60,974 nucleotides of DNA from Paraburkholderia franconis (GCF_009362735.1 NZ_WHNP01000044.1:1-60974); one strand, 5' to 3'. Shown: positions 24,621 to 33,904, counted from the stretch's first letter. Notes: generated by a model from the letters alone, not told the origin. A program made the numbers and translations.

Positions 24621-27113
24621 GTGGGACGGTCGATACTGTCGTTTCTCCAGGAAATCTTCTTCAGGGCGTGGGCTCATCTGAAGCCGTACGTAATGAGCGC
24701 GTTGCAACGTTTGCGCCATCCGACATGGCGCGGCGTGGCGTTGTCGATTGCGGCCATTCCTGCGCTCGTGCTGCTTTACGTGCTGATCCTGATTCCGTTT
24801 ACTCCGGGTATCGGGGACATTCGCAAGGCGAAGATCGAGCAGCCCGCGCAAATCTATTCGGCCGACGGCAAGCTGCTCGCCGAATTCAAGCCGACCAACC
24901 GCGTGTGGGTAAAGCTTTCCGATATTTCCCCGCACGTCATAGAAGCATTGATTTCGACGGAAGATCACCGCTTCTACGAGCATCACGGCATCGACTTTCG
25001 CCGCACGGCGGGCGCCGCGCTGCACACGTTTTCGGGCGACCGCCAGGGCGGATCGACGATCACACAGCAGCTTGCGCGCAATCTCTATCCCGACGACATC
25101 GGCCGCGCGCCGACGCTCACGCGCAAGCTCAAGGAAGCGATCACGGCATTCAAGATCGAAGCCGTCTATACGAAGAGCGAGATTCTCGAAACCTATCTGA
25201 ACACGGTGCCGTTTCTCTATAACGCGTACGGCATCGAAATGGCGGCGCGCACCTATTTCGACAAGTCCGCCCACGATCTCACCGTGCTCGAAAGCGCGAC
25301 GCTGATCGGCATGCTGAAGGGCAACAGCTACTACAACCCGGTGATCAATCCCGAGCGCGCGCTGGACAGACGCAATATCGTGCTCGGACAGATGGTGAAA
25401 TACAGCCGTCTTTCGGTGGTGCAATTCAATTCGCTCAAGGGCAGACCGCTGCGTGTCGATTTCGAACGGCAAACCGAGCCGCCCGGTCCCGCGCCGCATT
25501 TCGCACAACAGTTGAAAAAATGGCTGATCGCATGGGCCGATGCGAACGACTACAACATCTATTCGGATGGCCTCGTCGTGCGCACGACGATCGACGCGCG
25601 TCTTCAGACGATGGCGACGCAGGCGCTGACATGGCAAGGCAATCAGCTGCAATCGATTGCGAATGCGGCCTGGAATGCACACGGCGCATGCTCCGGCCAT
25701 CAGGATCTGTTCGACGCGTTCATTCGCGAGACGCCCGAATATCGCGGCGCCAAAGACTCGGGCACGAGCGATGAAGATGCGCTCAAGCATCTGTCGGCCG
25801 ATCGCGCGTTCATGAAGTCGCTGTGCGAAAGCAAGACGCGCGTGCAGGCCGCATTCATCGCAATGGATCCGCGTGACGGGCAGATCAAGGCGTGGGTGGG
25901 CAGCCGAGACTTCACGCAGGATCAGTACGATCACGTTTCGCAGGCGCGGCGTCAGCCGGGTTCGACGTTCAAGCCTTTCGTGTACGGCGCGGCCTTCGAG
26001 CAGGGCGCGAAACCCGACGATACGTTCCCCGATCAGGCCGTCGAAATTCCGCTCGCGGGCGGCGAGGTCTGGCGGCCGAGCGACGAAGACGCGCCGAGCG
26101 GCCGTCCGATCACGTTGCGCGACGGCCTTGCGTATTCGCGCAATCGCATCACCGCGCAACTGATGGAGACGGTCGGCCCTGCAAAGGTCGCGCGGCTTGC
26201 GCGTGCGATGGGCGTGCGTGAAAGCCCGCTCGAAGCGGTGCCTTCGCTGGCTCTCGGCACGAGCCCTGTGACGCTGAAGGAGATGGTGTCGTCGTACAGC
26301 ACGATTGCGAATGAAGGCGCGTGGCTCGCGCCGATGATCGTCACGCGTATCGAAGACCGCAAGGGCGAAGTGCTCGCCGAATTTCAGCCGTCGCGCGCCG
26401 ATCAGGTGATGCCTGTCGAGAGCGCACTGACCTTGATCGACACGATGCGCGCGGTCGTCAACAAGGGAACGGGCTCGGCGATTCGCACGCGCTTCGGCAT
26501 TCGCGCCGATGTCGCGGGCAAGACGGGAACGACGCAGGACAACGCGGACGGCTGGTTCATCCTGATGCATCCGCAGCTCGTTGCGGGCGCATGGGTCGGC
26601 TTCAACGACAGCCGTGTCACGTTGCGCAGCGATTACTGGGGGCAGGGCGCGCATAGCGCGTTGCCGATCGTCGGCGACTTCTTCCAGCGGGCGCTGCGCT
26701 CGCGTCTGGTCGATTCGCACGTGAAGTTTGAACAAGAGCCGCCGCCGGGCATGTTCGAGACGTTCCGCGAGAAGTTACGCGCGTGGATGCAGCATCTGTT
26801 CCCATCGTCGGGCAAGAGCGAAACGCCTGCGCCCGCTCCGCGCGCGAAGCCGCGTCCGGTTCCTGCCGCGCCTGCAGCGCCCGTCGTGGAGAATGCGCAG
26901 CCTGCTTCAGAAGCGTCCGCGCCGACGGATGTCGAGCCGCCGCAGATCATCTCGCCTGCCGCATCGCAGCCGCCGATTCTCCCAACGCCTGGCCAGGCGA
27001 GCGCGACGGCATCGGCGAGCGCGGTCGCTGCGGGCGCTGGCGAATCACAGGCGCCCGTGCTCGCGCCGACGCCTGCTCCGCCGTCCGACAGTGCACCCGC
27101 TTCACAGCCCTGA
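24621..27113 (+). CDS. Class A penicillin-binding protein (PBP1-type transglycosylase/transpeptidase)
   Basis: An 830-residue peptidoglycan synthase anchored by one N-terminal helix (about residues 39-60). The GT51 transglycosylase domain carries EDHRFYEHHG (114-123, catalytic Glu) and GGSTITQQLARN (143-154). The transpeptidase domain has S448-TF-K451, SRN (506-508) and KTGT (634-637), all intact. Roughly the last 110 residues are a low-complexity Pro/Ala/Ser tail, probably periplasmic. GTG at 24621 gives this length; an internal ATG at 24693 is an alternative. It is not the usual housekeeping ponA context and may be an accessory PBP. Confidence 0.92.
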   Translation: MGRSILSFLQEIFFRAWAHLKPYVMSALQRLRHPTWRGVALSIAAIPALVLLYVLILIPFTPGIGDIRKAKIEQPAQIYSADGKLLAEFKPTNRVWVKLSDISPHVIEALISTEDHRFYEHHGIDFRRTAGAALHTFSGDRQGGSTITQQLARNLYPDDIGRAPTLTRKLKEAITAFKIEAVYTKSEILETYLNTVPFLYNAYGIEMAARTYFDKSAHDLTVLESATLIGMLKGNSYYNPVINPERALDRRNIVLGQMVKYSRLSVVQFNSLKGRPLRVDFERQTEPPGPAPHFAQQLKKWLIAWADANDYNIYSDGLVVRTTIDARLQTMATQALTWQGNQLQSIANAAWNAHGACSGHQDLFDAFIRETPEYRGAKDSGTSDEDALKHLSADRAFMKSLCESKTRVQAAFIAMDPRDGQIKAWVGSRDFTQDQYDHVSQARRQPGSTFKPFVYGAAFEQGAKPDDTFPDQAVEIPLAGGEVWRPSDEDAPSGRPITLRDGLAYSRNRITAQLMETVGPAKVARLARAMGVRESPLEAVPSLALGTSPVTLKEMVSSYSTIANEGAWLAPMIVTRIEDRKGEVLAEFQPSRADQVMPVESALTLIDTMRAVVNKGTGSAIRTRFGIRADVAGKTGTTQDNADGWFILMHPQLVAGAWVGFNDSRVTLRSDYWGQGAHSALPIVGDFFQRALRSRLVDSHVKFEQEPPPGMFETFREKLRAWMQHLFPSSGKSETPAPAPRAKPRPVPAAPAAPVVENAQPASEASAPTDVEPPQIISPAASQPPILPTPGQASATASASAVAAGAGESQAPVLAPTPAPPSDSAPASQP

Positions 27114-27121
27114 TCTGGCGC

Positions 27122-27937
27122 TCATCGCTTCGCCTTGCGCTTAGGCACAGGCGACGACGAAGGCGCATCGGGCGCCGATGGCTCGACGATCGGATACGTA
27201 TGCGGCGTGAAGTATCGGCCTATCGGTTCTCTGCCGTTGAATTTCTCGAAGTACTCGTGCCAGTAGTTAGCAGCGGCCCAGATCGCTTCGGGGCATGACG
27301 CTCTCGATTCGAGCCCGGGCGTCAGGTCGAAATTGGCGGCCGCGCAGACCGTTTCGATCATGCACGTCGACGGCAAGCCATAGTTGTCATGCAGCGGATT
27401 CGGCGTGCGCGCGGCGCCCCACGCATACGCGAGCCAGCGCAACACGTGTTCCAGCGCATCGAGCGTCGCGCGCGACTGCTGAAAGCTCTGCACCTTGCCG
27501 ACCACTTTCTCTTGCTCGACGGGCAATGCAATGACGGCGATGTTCGGAAAGCGCTGTGTGTCGTCGAAATCCGTGAGCGGACGCGCGACGACGCCATTCA
27601 CGCGCGCCGCAAACGCAGGTCCTTCGGGCTGATGCAAAGGCACATGCAGCGCTTGAGCGTTGGCGAGCGACGCGTCGGCGAGCTTGACGAGTATCGATTC
27701 GGACCAGAACGACGGCAACATGTCGTGCCGCAAATGCGATTGCGCGACGCGCACGCGAAACGCCAGCGTATCGCTGCCGCCGAGCAGTACCACATAGGTC
27801 CACTCGTCGGGACCGCCCGCTTTCATGTCGAGCACGGCGCGCTCGCCCCATGCCGTATTGCTCTCGCCATCCTTGCGGTCGAATGAAACGAACTGCGGAT
27901 TCGATTGCGTCGTGGTCGATCGTACGATCTTGAGCAT
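27122..27937 (-). CDS. Hypothetical protein cotranscribed with PhoD-like phosphatase
   Basis: A 271-residue protein without signal peptide or membrane segments. It starts MLKIVRSTTTQSNPQFVSFD and includes DEWTYVVLLGGSDTLAFRVRVAQSHLRHDMLPSFWSES and a short Pro/Ser tail ending KRKAKR. It lies 19 bases downstream of the PhoD-like gene on the same strand, so they are almost certainly one transcript. No family recognised; a role linked to the phosphatase is inference from position only. Confidence 0.75.
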   Translation of the reverse strand: MLKIVRSTTTQSNPQFVSFDRKDGESNTAWGERAVLDMKAGGPDEWTYVVLLGGSDTLAFRVRVAQSHLRHDMLPSFWSESILVKLADASLANAQALHVPLHQPEGPAFAARVNGVVARPLTDFDDTQRFPNIAVIALPVEQEKVVGKVQSFQQSRATLDALEHVLRWLAYAWGAARTPNPLHDNYGLPSTCMIETVCAAANFDLTPGLESRASCPEAIWAAANYWHEYFEKFNGREPIGRYFTPHTYPIVEPSAPDAPSSSPVPKRKAKR

Positions 27938-27956
27938 GGCCTCGCCTCATTTCCTG

Positions 27957-29420
27957 TTAGCGCGCGCGCAGTTCGAAGCGCGTCGTGGATACCGATTGGG
28001 AAATCGCCTTATCGCTGGAAATGCCGTAGTACATGACCTGCATATCGACGCCGCTGCCGACGCGCGTGAACGACACGATCGCCACCTGATCGCCGCGCTG
28101 CCCGTATTCCTGCTTGAGCGCGAAGCGATGATTGAGGCCGAAGCGGTCGGGCACCGGCTCGGGATCGGAATGGCGCGGCCACGGAGCTTTCGCGCCAAAA
28201 ATGCCTTTGATCGAATTGGCGGCTTCTTTTGCCGTGTCGAGAAACGGCACGCGAATGAGCCGCGACGGCGATGCAATCACTTCGTACAGCGCCGTGTTCG
28301 TCGGCAGATCGTGGCCCGATGCAACGCGCCCCCAGTGCACGTCGCCCGTCATGTAGACGACGGGAATGCCGTTATCCGCAAGCCGGCCGAGCGTCGATTG
28401 CAATTTGCTGAACTGCTGGTAATTCGGCATTTCCGCATCGAAGGTTTTCATGCTCCAGTCGCTTTGCGGCGGATCGATAAAGAGCGCCTGGCCCGACGCG
28501 AGCAGACCGACGACGGGCTTGCCCTCTGCATGCGCATCGATCAGATCTTTTTCCCACGCATTCATTGCGGCGACGGCCGTGGGGCCCATCAGCGACGTGA
28601 GCGTACTGTCGCGATCGCAGCGCATATCGACGAAGAGCATCTTCAGCGGCTCGACGTCGAGCCGTATTGCGCCGCCCGCGCTACCTGGCGGCCCGCCGAT
28701 CTGGTAGTCCTCGTATAGCGCGCGCGCCGTATCGCCGAGCAGTTGACGCGACGCATCCGTCCACGTGTCGGGCAATTGCTTTTGCGCGAACGGGTAGTTG
28801 TTCCAGAACTCGTGATCGTCGGGAATGCACACGACGGGTGCACGCTCCAATACCGATTGCAGGCCCGGCACGCGCAGCGCGCCGGAGAGCCAGTTGAGGT
28901 AGTACTTGTTGGCAAGCAGATGCGCGCGGTCCGGGTTCTGATCGGGCACATGCTGCGTGAGCGGCAGATCGAGATACACCTGATCGCCCGCGAGCACCGT
29001 CAGATGCGGTTGCACCTTGATCTGCGAGACGATCGTGCCGAGCAGTCCATCGAGATCTTCCGGCTGCGAGTAGCACGACGACAGCAGGATATTGAAGCTG
29101 CCGTTCATCAGCGTCGGCACTGCTTGAGGCAGCGAAGTACTCGCGAATTCAAACGATTCGCCGTCGGCGTCGATTCGAATCTGGCGCGGTCTCGATTCGT
29201 CGGACACCTTGAAGCGCATCACGCATTGGTGATTGATCGGCTGGCCGGCGTCGTCGGTGCTGAAATCGCGGATCGGAAAGAACTGTGCAGGCGCGAGTGG
29301 AACGGCCGCCTGCCGGTCGATGAAAACCTGTGGCGCGGGCGGCACGGCCACGCCGAATATGCCGACCCATAGTTGCAGCATGCCCGGCTCGCTGGCCTGT
29401 ACATAGCCGGTCAATAGCAT
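27957..29420 (-). CDS. PhoD-like metallophosphatase/alkaline phosphatase D family protein
   Basis: A 487-residue metallophosphoesterase. Core motifs in order: SSCYSQ, LAGDQVYLD (GDxxY), CIPDDHEFWNN (DDHE) and YMTGDVHWGR (GDVH), which supply the metal ligands of the PhoD superfamily. There is no convincing Sec or Tat signal at the chosen start, unlike secreted PhoD enzymes, so a cytoplasmic location is possible. Upstream on the same strand lies the DUF72 gene (191-bp gap with a stem-loop) and directly downstream the hypothetical gene. Substrate unknown. Confidence 0.87.
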   Translation of the reverse strand: MLLTGYVQASEPGMLQLWVGIFGVAVPPAPQVFIDRQAAVPLAPAQFFPIRDFSTDDAGQPINHQCVMRFKVSDESRPRQIRIDADGESFEFASTSLPQAVPTLMNGSFNILLSSCYSQPEDLDGLLGTIVSQIKVQPHLTVLAGDQVYLDLPLTQHVPDQNPDRAHLLANKYYLNWLSGALRVPGLQSVLERAPVVCIPDDHEFWNNYPFAQKQLPDTWTDASRQLLGDTARALYEDYQIGGPPGSAGGAIRLDVEPLKMLFVDMRCDRDSTLTSLMGPTAVAAMNAWEKDLIDAHAEGKPVVGLLASGQALFIDPPQSDWSMKTFDAEMPNYQQFSKLQSTLGRLADNGIPVVYMTGDVHWGRVASGHDLPTNTALYEVIASPSRLIRVPFLDTAKEAANSIKGIFGAKAPWPRHSDPEPVPDRFGLNHRFALKQEYGQRGDQVAIVSFTRVGSGVDMQVMYYGISSDKAISQSVSTTRFELRAR

Positions 29421-29467
29421 CGATACACCCAGGCGTCGTTATTCATGAGCATCGCGCTTTGCCTTAT

Positions 29468-29509
29468 TCGTCTTATGAAAGCTGTTTGTAATTGCTTTGA
29501 ATAAGACGA
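29468..29509 (-). terminator. Stem-loop between DUF72 and PhoD-like genes
   Basis: Arms TCGTCTTAT (29468-29476) and ATAAGACGA (29501-29509) are perfectly complementary, with a further inner 5-bp pairing AAAGC/GCTTT and an 11-base loop. It follows the DUF72 stop on the minus strand by about 100 bases. There is no following T-tract, so it may be a terminator or an mRNA-processing hairpin. Confidence 0.5.
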
Positions 29510-29611
29510 GGCTAGTCGATGCAGACTGAATTGCAACCGCGAAAGTAGTGCAACGAATGTCACGCGCGAATGCGCGGCTCGCCAAAGACTATTCAGTGGT
29601 AATGCAATGGG

Positions 29612-30511
29612 TTACGCGAAGCGCTCTTGCTGAAGGATGCGAATCATCGAATGTGCATTGCGCTGCGCGGAGTCTTCAAAGCAGTTGTTGAAAACCACAT
29701 GCGTGCGTCCCGCGCTTTTGGCAATCTCGCGCACGGGCAGCGCGATCTCCTCCAGTTCGCGCTCGGAGTAGTCATAGTTGAAGCGGCCGGATGCCGTCGT
29801 GCTGCCGCTCCACGTTTCTGCATTGCGGCCATGCATGCGCACGATCACCAGTTCCGGCGACGTCGCTTCCCACACGGTATGCGCGCGATTCGTGACGCTC
29901 TCGGGTGCATCCATCACGACATGCACGAGGCCACGCTCGCGTTCGAAGGCGAGCGTCGATTCCCGGTGCCGCTCGTCGAACCAGCTTGCGTTGCGAAACT
30001 CGAAGGCCGTCAGATAGTGTTCCATTCGGTCCGCGCAGTGCGTGACGTGCGCCTTGTCGCGCGGCGCGGTGGAGAGCCACGGCGCGAACTGGAACAGGAT
30101 CGCGCCGAGCTTGCCTGCTGCGCGCAAGGGTTCGAGCGCCTCGAAGAAACGACGCCACATCTCGTCGATGATGTCGGGTGGCGCGTCGCGGTAATAGAGG
30201 TTCCGCTTGTCGTTCTGCGGCAGCAGCGGCTGGATGTCCGGCGGAAAGAACTTGCGCTCCGTCTGGTGTCCCGTGAAAAGCCGGAATGCCTTGACGTTGA
30301 ACGTGAAGTGCTCGGGCGTGCGCTCGGCCCATTGCGCGCTGTTCGCCGCGCTGGGCATCGCGTAGTACGACGCGTCGACTTCGACCATCGGAAACTGGCT
30401 CGAATAGAAACGCAGGCGCGCTTCCGCGCTCGTGCAGCCCTTCGGATAGAAGCGGCCGGATTTGATCAGCGTGGCGTCGGTCCACGACGCCGTCCCGACT
30501 TCGATCGACAT
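29612..30511 (-). CDS. DUF72 (YecE-like) family protein
   Basis: A 299-residue TIM-barrel-like protein. The N-terminus VGTASWTDATLIKSGRFYPKG and the segment VEVDASYYAMPSAANSAQWAERTPEHFTFNVKAF are signatures of DUF72. AFEFRNASWFDE and RMHGRN are further conserved blocks, the latter near the predicted active pocket. The biochemical role of the family is not established. First gene of a minus-strand group with the PhoD-like phosphatase. Confidence 0.93.
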   Translation of the reverse strand: MSIEVGTASWTDATLIKSGRFYPKGCTSAEARLRFYSSQFPMVEVDASYYAMPSAANSAQWAERTPEHFTFNVKAFRLFTGHQTERKFFPPDIQPLLPQNDKRNLYYRDAPPDIIDEMWRRFFEALEPLRAAGKLGAILFQFAPWLSTAPRDKAHVTHCADRMEHYLTAFEFRNASWFDERHRESTLAFERERGLVHVVMDAPESVTNRAHTVWEATSPELVIVRMHGRNAETWSGSTTASGRFNYDYSERELEEIALPVREIAKSAGRTHVVFNNCFEDSAQRNAHSMIRILQQERFA

Positions 30512-30939
30512 GGCAGACCTTGTGTGCGGTCAGTGTGGCCATCGTACTGCATGTTGCATCGATGCATGCCGGGACGATCTTCTGCGCCGTATTGGGGCAA
30601 ACCCGGGTTCAATCCGATTTGCGCACGACCGTTATACAAATTGGAAGCCATTCGAAGCAGCAGTCAATTCCGTGCACAGCGGCTGTCACGCGGCGGTCGG
30701 CGTCGCAGAGTACATCCGGACAATGGCCGTGCAGGGAAGTGCTCGCCTTCGAATGGGTCCATCGGTATGCGGCCCGCGGGCCGCGTCCGTCTTCTCCCCG
30801 TCTTCTTCTCTACCACCGCGCATCGCGCGAGTGCTTTCGCGTCACTTCTGCGCCGCTCCAAAAGTACCGACTACGCCGGTTCGCTTCGTCTAACCAGACA
30901 TAAGTGCTACGATCTCTCCAGACGACGATGGAGGTGGAA
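30512..30939. other. Gap without recognisable gene
   Basis: 428 bp between the divergent DUF72 and DUF3892 genes. Open frames on the plus strand have atypical composition and no start signals. The last 15 bases contain the strong ribosome-binding site GGAGGTGG of the next gene. Nothing else seen. Confidence 0.5.
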
Positions 30940-31248
30940 ATGGCAACCTATGCTATCGATGCCGTACGCATTAACCCTATGACGGACCGCGTCACCCACG
31001 TCCGGTGGGCCCTCGTCAATCCAAAAACGAATGAATGGCTCTCGCCGCATGAAATTGTCGAAGTCTCGGACGTCGTGACGGCGATTCATTCCGGCAATGC
31101 CGTCTGGTCCCTCTTCACGCTCGGCGGCATGAACCTGTTGGGCCCCAAGATCAAAACGGTTTCGCACGCCGACGGCATCGACGGGATCGACACCGACGTG
31201 CCGGACGGCCACGTCGAGAAGTTCATCGACGATCTGCCACGTGTCTGA
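30940..31248 (+). CDS. DUF3892-like small protein
   Basis: A 102-residue protein starting MATYAIDAVRINPMTDRVTHVRW. The pattern of a short beta-rich domain in which ItaVR...d.I..V.w and later DVPDGHVEKFIDDLPRV resembles DUF3892. GGAGGTGG five bases upstream fixes the start at the ATG following it, rather than upstream in-frame codons. No signal peptide or membrane segment. Role unknown. Confidence 0.72.
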   Translation: MATYAIDAVRINPMTDRVTHVRWALVNPKTNEWLSPHEIVEVSDVVTAIHSGNAVWSLFTLGGMNLLGPKIKTVSHADGIDGIDTDVPDGHVEKFIDDLPRV

Positions 31249-31591
31249 TTGCGCGTTTAGTGCGCGTTTGAGCCGGTGATTTAATAAAAGGTATTGCGCG
31301 GTATTGCGTTTCTCGCGTGCGACGCGCGCATGATTCGCACGCCGCGCGTTGGCTTCACGCGATTTCGCTTTGCGCGGTCCGTCACGTTCCGGCACCAGAT
31401 GCTTTTGCGACGCTTCTACCCGGTAATCGGCGCTGGTCATTACAGCGCTGGTCGGTGGTCATTAAGCACGCGCGATGGTATGTCGATTCGACGTGCTTTT
31501 CGGCTGCTGCATGCATCGGGCGCCGCTGCCATGCTCCGCATAACGACTTCACGTGATTGACGGAGCCGCACGCTCCGCAGGAGACACAGCC
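31249..31591. other. Gap without recognisable gene
   Basis: 343 bp between DUF3892 and the acyl-CoA synthetase. It contains an AT-rich patch (ATTTAATAAAAGG) about 20 bases after the DUF3892 stop and the ribosome-binding site CAGGAGA of the next gene. No gene or strong structure seen. Confidence 0.45.
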
Positions 31592-33244
31592 ATGACGCAC
31601 ATGTTCGACGCGGGCCTCGAGCGCCGCGAGGCCAACTATGTTCCGCTGACGCCGATCGACTTCATCGCGCGAGCCGCCGACGTCTATGGCGACCGTCTCG
31701 CCGTCGTGCATGGCCACATGCGCCGCACGTGGCGTGAGACGTACGAGCGCGCGCGTCGACTCGCGAGCGCGCTGCAACGCGCGGGCGTCGGCCGTCGCGA
31801 TACCGTCGCGGCGCTGCTGCCCAATATTCCGCCGATGATCGAAGCGCATTTCGGCGTGCCGATGGCGGGCGCCGTGCTGAACACGCTCAACACGCGGCTC
31901 GATATTCCGTCGATCCTTTACATGCTGCGTCATGGCGAAGCGAAAGTGCTGATCGTCGATACGGAATTCGGCGAGCTTGCGCAGCGCGCCGCGCAGGAGT
32001 GCGCGCAATTGCGCATCATCAGCGTGAGCGACGCGATGCCCGCGCGCGCACAACACTTCGCGGGCGCGACCGACTACGAAGCGTTCCTGCAAGACGGCGA
32101 TCCGCAATTCGCGTGGACACCGCCCGCCGACGAATGGGACGCCATCGCGCTCAACTACACATCGGGCACGACGGGCGAGCCGAAGGGCGTTGTCTATCAC
32201 CATCGCGGCGCTTATCTGAACGCGCTCAGCAACATCCTCGAATGGGACATGCCGAAGCACGCGGTGTATCTGTGGACGCTTCCGCTCTTCCACTGCAACG
32301 GCTGGTGTTTTCCGTGGACGGTCGCGGCGCGCGCGGGCGTCAACGTCTGTCTGCGAAGGTTCGATCCGAAGCTCGTGTTCGAACTGATCCGGCGCGAGCG
32401 CGTCACGCACTATTGCGGCGCGCCCATCGTGCAAAGCGCGCTCGCGAATGCGCCCGCAGAATGGCGCGAGGGCATCGCGCATCGCGTATCGACGATGGTC
32501 GCGGGCGCGGCGCCGTCGCCTGCCGTGATCGCGCGCATGAAGGCGATCGGTTTCGATCTGACGCACGTGTACGGCCTCACGGAAGTGTATGGGCCGGCCT
32601 CCGTGTGCGCGAAGCAGGACGCGTGGGAAGCGCTCGCCGACGACGAGCGCGCGCGGCTCAATGCGCGTCAGGGCGTGCGTTACCACCGGCAGGCGGCGAT
32701 CGACGTGCGCTATCCAGATACGCTCGAGCCCGTGCCGCGCGACGGCGAGACGATCGGCGAGCTGATGTTTCGCGGCAATATCTGCATGAAGGGCTATCTG
32801 AAGAACGAGAGCGCGACGGATGCCGCCTTTCGCGGCGGCTGGTTCCATACGGGCGATCTTGGCGTGATCACGGAAGACGGCTACGCGCGCATCAAGGACC
32901 GCAGCAAGGACATCATCATTTCGGGCGGCGAGAACATTTCCAGCATCGAGATCGAAGATGCGCTGTACCGGCATCCCGCCGTATCGGTTGCCGCCGTCGT
33001 CGCGATGCCGGACCCGAAATGGGGCGAAGTACCGTGCGCATTCGTCGAACTGAAAGAGGGCATGGACGCAAGCGCCGAAGAAATCATCGCGCACTGCCGG
33101 CAATTCCTTGCAGGGTTCAAATTGCCGAAAGCCGTAGTGTTTGGCGAATTACCGAAAACGTCTACCGGCAAGATTCAAAAGTTCGAATTGCGCGCGCGCG
33201 TGAAGTCGTCGAGTGCAATCGACCAGACGCGCGGGGATGCCTAG
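31592..33244 (+). CDS. Acyl-CoA synthetase (AMP-binding family, medium/long-chain)
   Basis: A 550-residue ATP-dependent acyl-CoA ligase. Adenylation motif A3 is NYTSGTTGEPKGVVYHHRG, A5 is HVYGLTEVYGPASV, A7 is WFHTGDLGV, A8 is DRSKDIIISGGENIS and the catalytic A10 Lys is in PKTSTGKIQKFELR; all are intact. LPLFHCNGWCFPW is typical of the medium-chain/aromatic FadD-like subgroup that includes DmdB-type methylmercaptopropionate-CoA ligases. GGAGA precedes the ATG. It activates a carboxylic acid for beta-oxidation; exact substrate unknown. Confidence 0.93.
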   Translation: MTHMFDAGLERREANYVPLTPIDFIARAADVYGDRLAVVHGHMRRTWRETYERARRLASALQRAGVGRRDTVAALLPNIPPMIEAHFGVPMAGAVLNTLNTRLDIPSILYMLRHGEAKVLIVDTEFGELAQRAAQECAQLRIISVSDAMPARAQHFAGATDYEAFLQDGDPQFAWTPPADEWDAIALNYTSGTTGEPKGVVYHHRGAYLNALSNILEWDMPKHAVYLWTLPLFHCNGWCFPWTVAARAGVNVCLRRFDPKLVFELIRRERVTHYCGAPIVQSALANAPAEWREGIAHRVSTMVAGAAPSPAVIARMKAIGFDLTHVYGLTEVYGPASVCAKQDAWEALADDERARLNARQGVRYHRQAAIDVRYPDTLEPVPRDGETIGELMFRGNICMKGYLKNESATDAAFRGGWFHTGDLGVITEDGYARIKDRSKDIIISGGENISSIEIEDALYRHPAVSVAAVVAMPDPKWGEVPCAFVELKEGMDASAEEIIAHCRQFLAGFKLPKAVVFGELPKTSTGKIQKFELRARVKSSSAIDQTRGDA

Positions 33245-33582
33245 CACGCCATTCGCGCAACGTCCGGAAAGCGAGAGCCCGCGCCGCTTTTCGCGGCGCG
33301 CGTATCATGGGGAAAGCGGCGCGAACGCGGGAATGAATGCTAGAATTGGGTTCTATTCAGGGAACCGGCCTTGGCTCTTCAAGGTCCGTCGATGAGATCC
33401 GGTACTCACCGTGCGGGTTTTCACGACCATTCAATCGGCCGGAAATCAGTTAGCCAGGGCCGATTATCTGCGGGCCGCAAATATTGGCAGAGTCGTATTA
33501 AGGCTTCGCTGCAAGCGCGAGGCCTTTAATCTATTTGACGCGAGCTTATAGGCCGCGTCGTTCTAAACGTAATCGGCACGTT
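33245..33582. other. Intergenic region with two stem-loops
   Basis: 338 bp without a gene. A GC-rich hairpin, CGCGCCGC (33280-33287) with GCGGCGCG (33293-33300), follows the synthetase stop and may end its transcript although no T-tract follows. A second stem-loop at 33497-33530 is described separately. Confidence 0.55.
33497..33530 (+). promoter_or_regulatory. Two-part stem-loop upstream of the second H-NS-like gene
   Basis: Outer arms ATTAAGGC (33497-33504) and GCCTTTAAT (33522-33530) pair with one bulge, and CGCT/AGCG pair inside. It lies about 50 bases before the start codon and would be in the 5' leader of the H-NS-like gene if transcription starts upstream. Alternatively it terminates an upstream transcript. 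Confidence 0.4.
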
Positions 33583-33837
33583 ATGAAAGAGCGAGAGGAA
33601 CAACGGACGCTCGACCTCGACGGTCAAGCGCGTGAACGGTTGATCTTGTGGATTCGGCGCCGCATGGACGAATTCGGCATTACGCTCGAAGCGCTCGAAG
33701 CGGCACTGATCGCAGATGCCGCCATACCCAAATACCGTGATGCTTTTGGACACGAATGGGACGGCACGGGCGAGCGCCCCGATTGGCTCACGCGCGCGAT
33801 CAACGCAGGGCAGGACATCGAGCACTTCCGCGTCTGA
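33583..33837 (+). CDS. Small H-NS-like nucleoid-associated protein (paralogue B)
   Basis: An 84-residue protein starting MKEREEQRTLDLDGQARERL. From residue 11 it aligns without large gaps to the protein at 2771-3031: DGQARERLI.WIR..M.EFGIT..A.E..L, then Y.DA.GH.WDG.G..PDWL. The C-terminal YRDAFGHEWDGTGERPDWL fits the H-NS DNA-binding loop pattern better than paralogue A, retaining an Arg (GERPDW). The upstream in-frame start at 33535 is less likely because it would add an Arg-rich extension absent in the paralogue. Confidence 0.75.
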   Translation: MKEREEQRTLDLDGQARERLILWIRRRMDEFGITLEALEAALIADAAIPKYRDAFGHEWDGTGERPDWLTRAINAGQDIEHFRV

Positions 33838-33879
33838 GCGTGGCCCGTCACACTGTGGAGCCGAAACGAGCCAAAACGA

Positions 33880-33904
33880 AAAAAAGCCCGCAATGCAGCG
33901 GGCT
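33880..33904 (-). terminator. Intrinsic terminator downstream of pcaHG
   Basis: Arms AGCCCGC (33885-33891) and GCGGGCT (33898-33904) with a run of A on the left, giving a U-tract for minus-strand transcription. It lies about 140 bases after the pcaG stop. Confidence 0.75.

Noticed and set aside
24369..26735. Open frame of 788 codons antisense to the penicillin-binding protein
   Set aside because: No recognisable domain and shadow-type composition; the sense frame has all PBP motifs.
30462..30903. Overlapping plus-strand frames between DUF72 and DUF3892
   Set aside because: No start signals and atypical composition; they partly overlap the DUF72 start on the other strand.
31382..33103. Open frame antisense to the acyl-CoA synthetase
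   Set aside because: Shadow frame; the sense strand carries all adenylation motifs in order.
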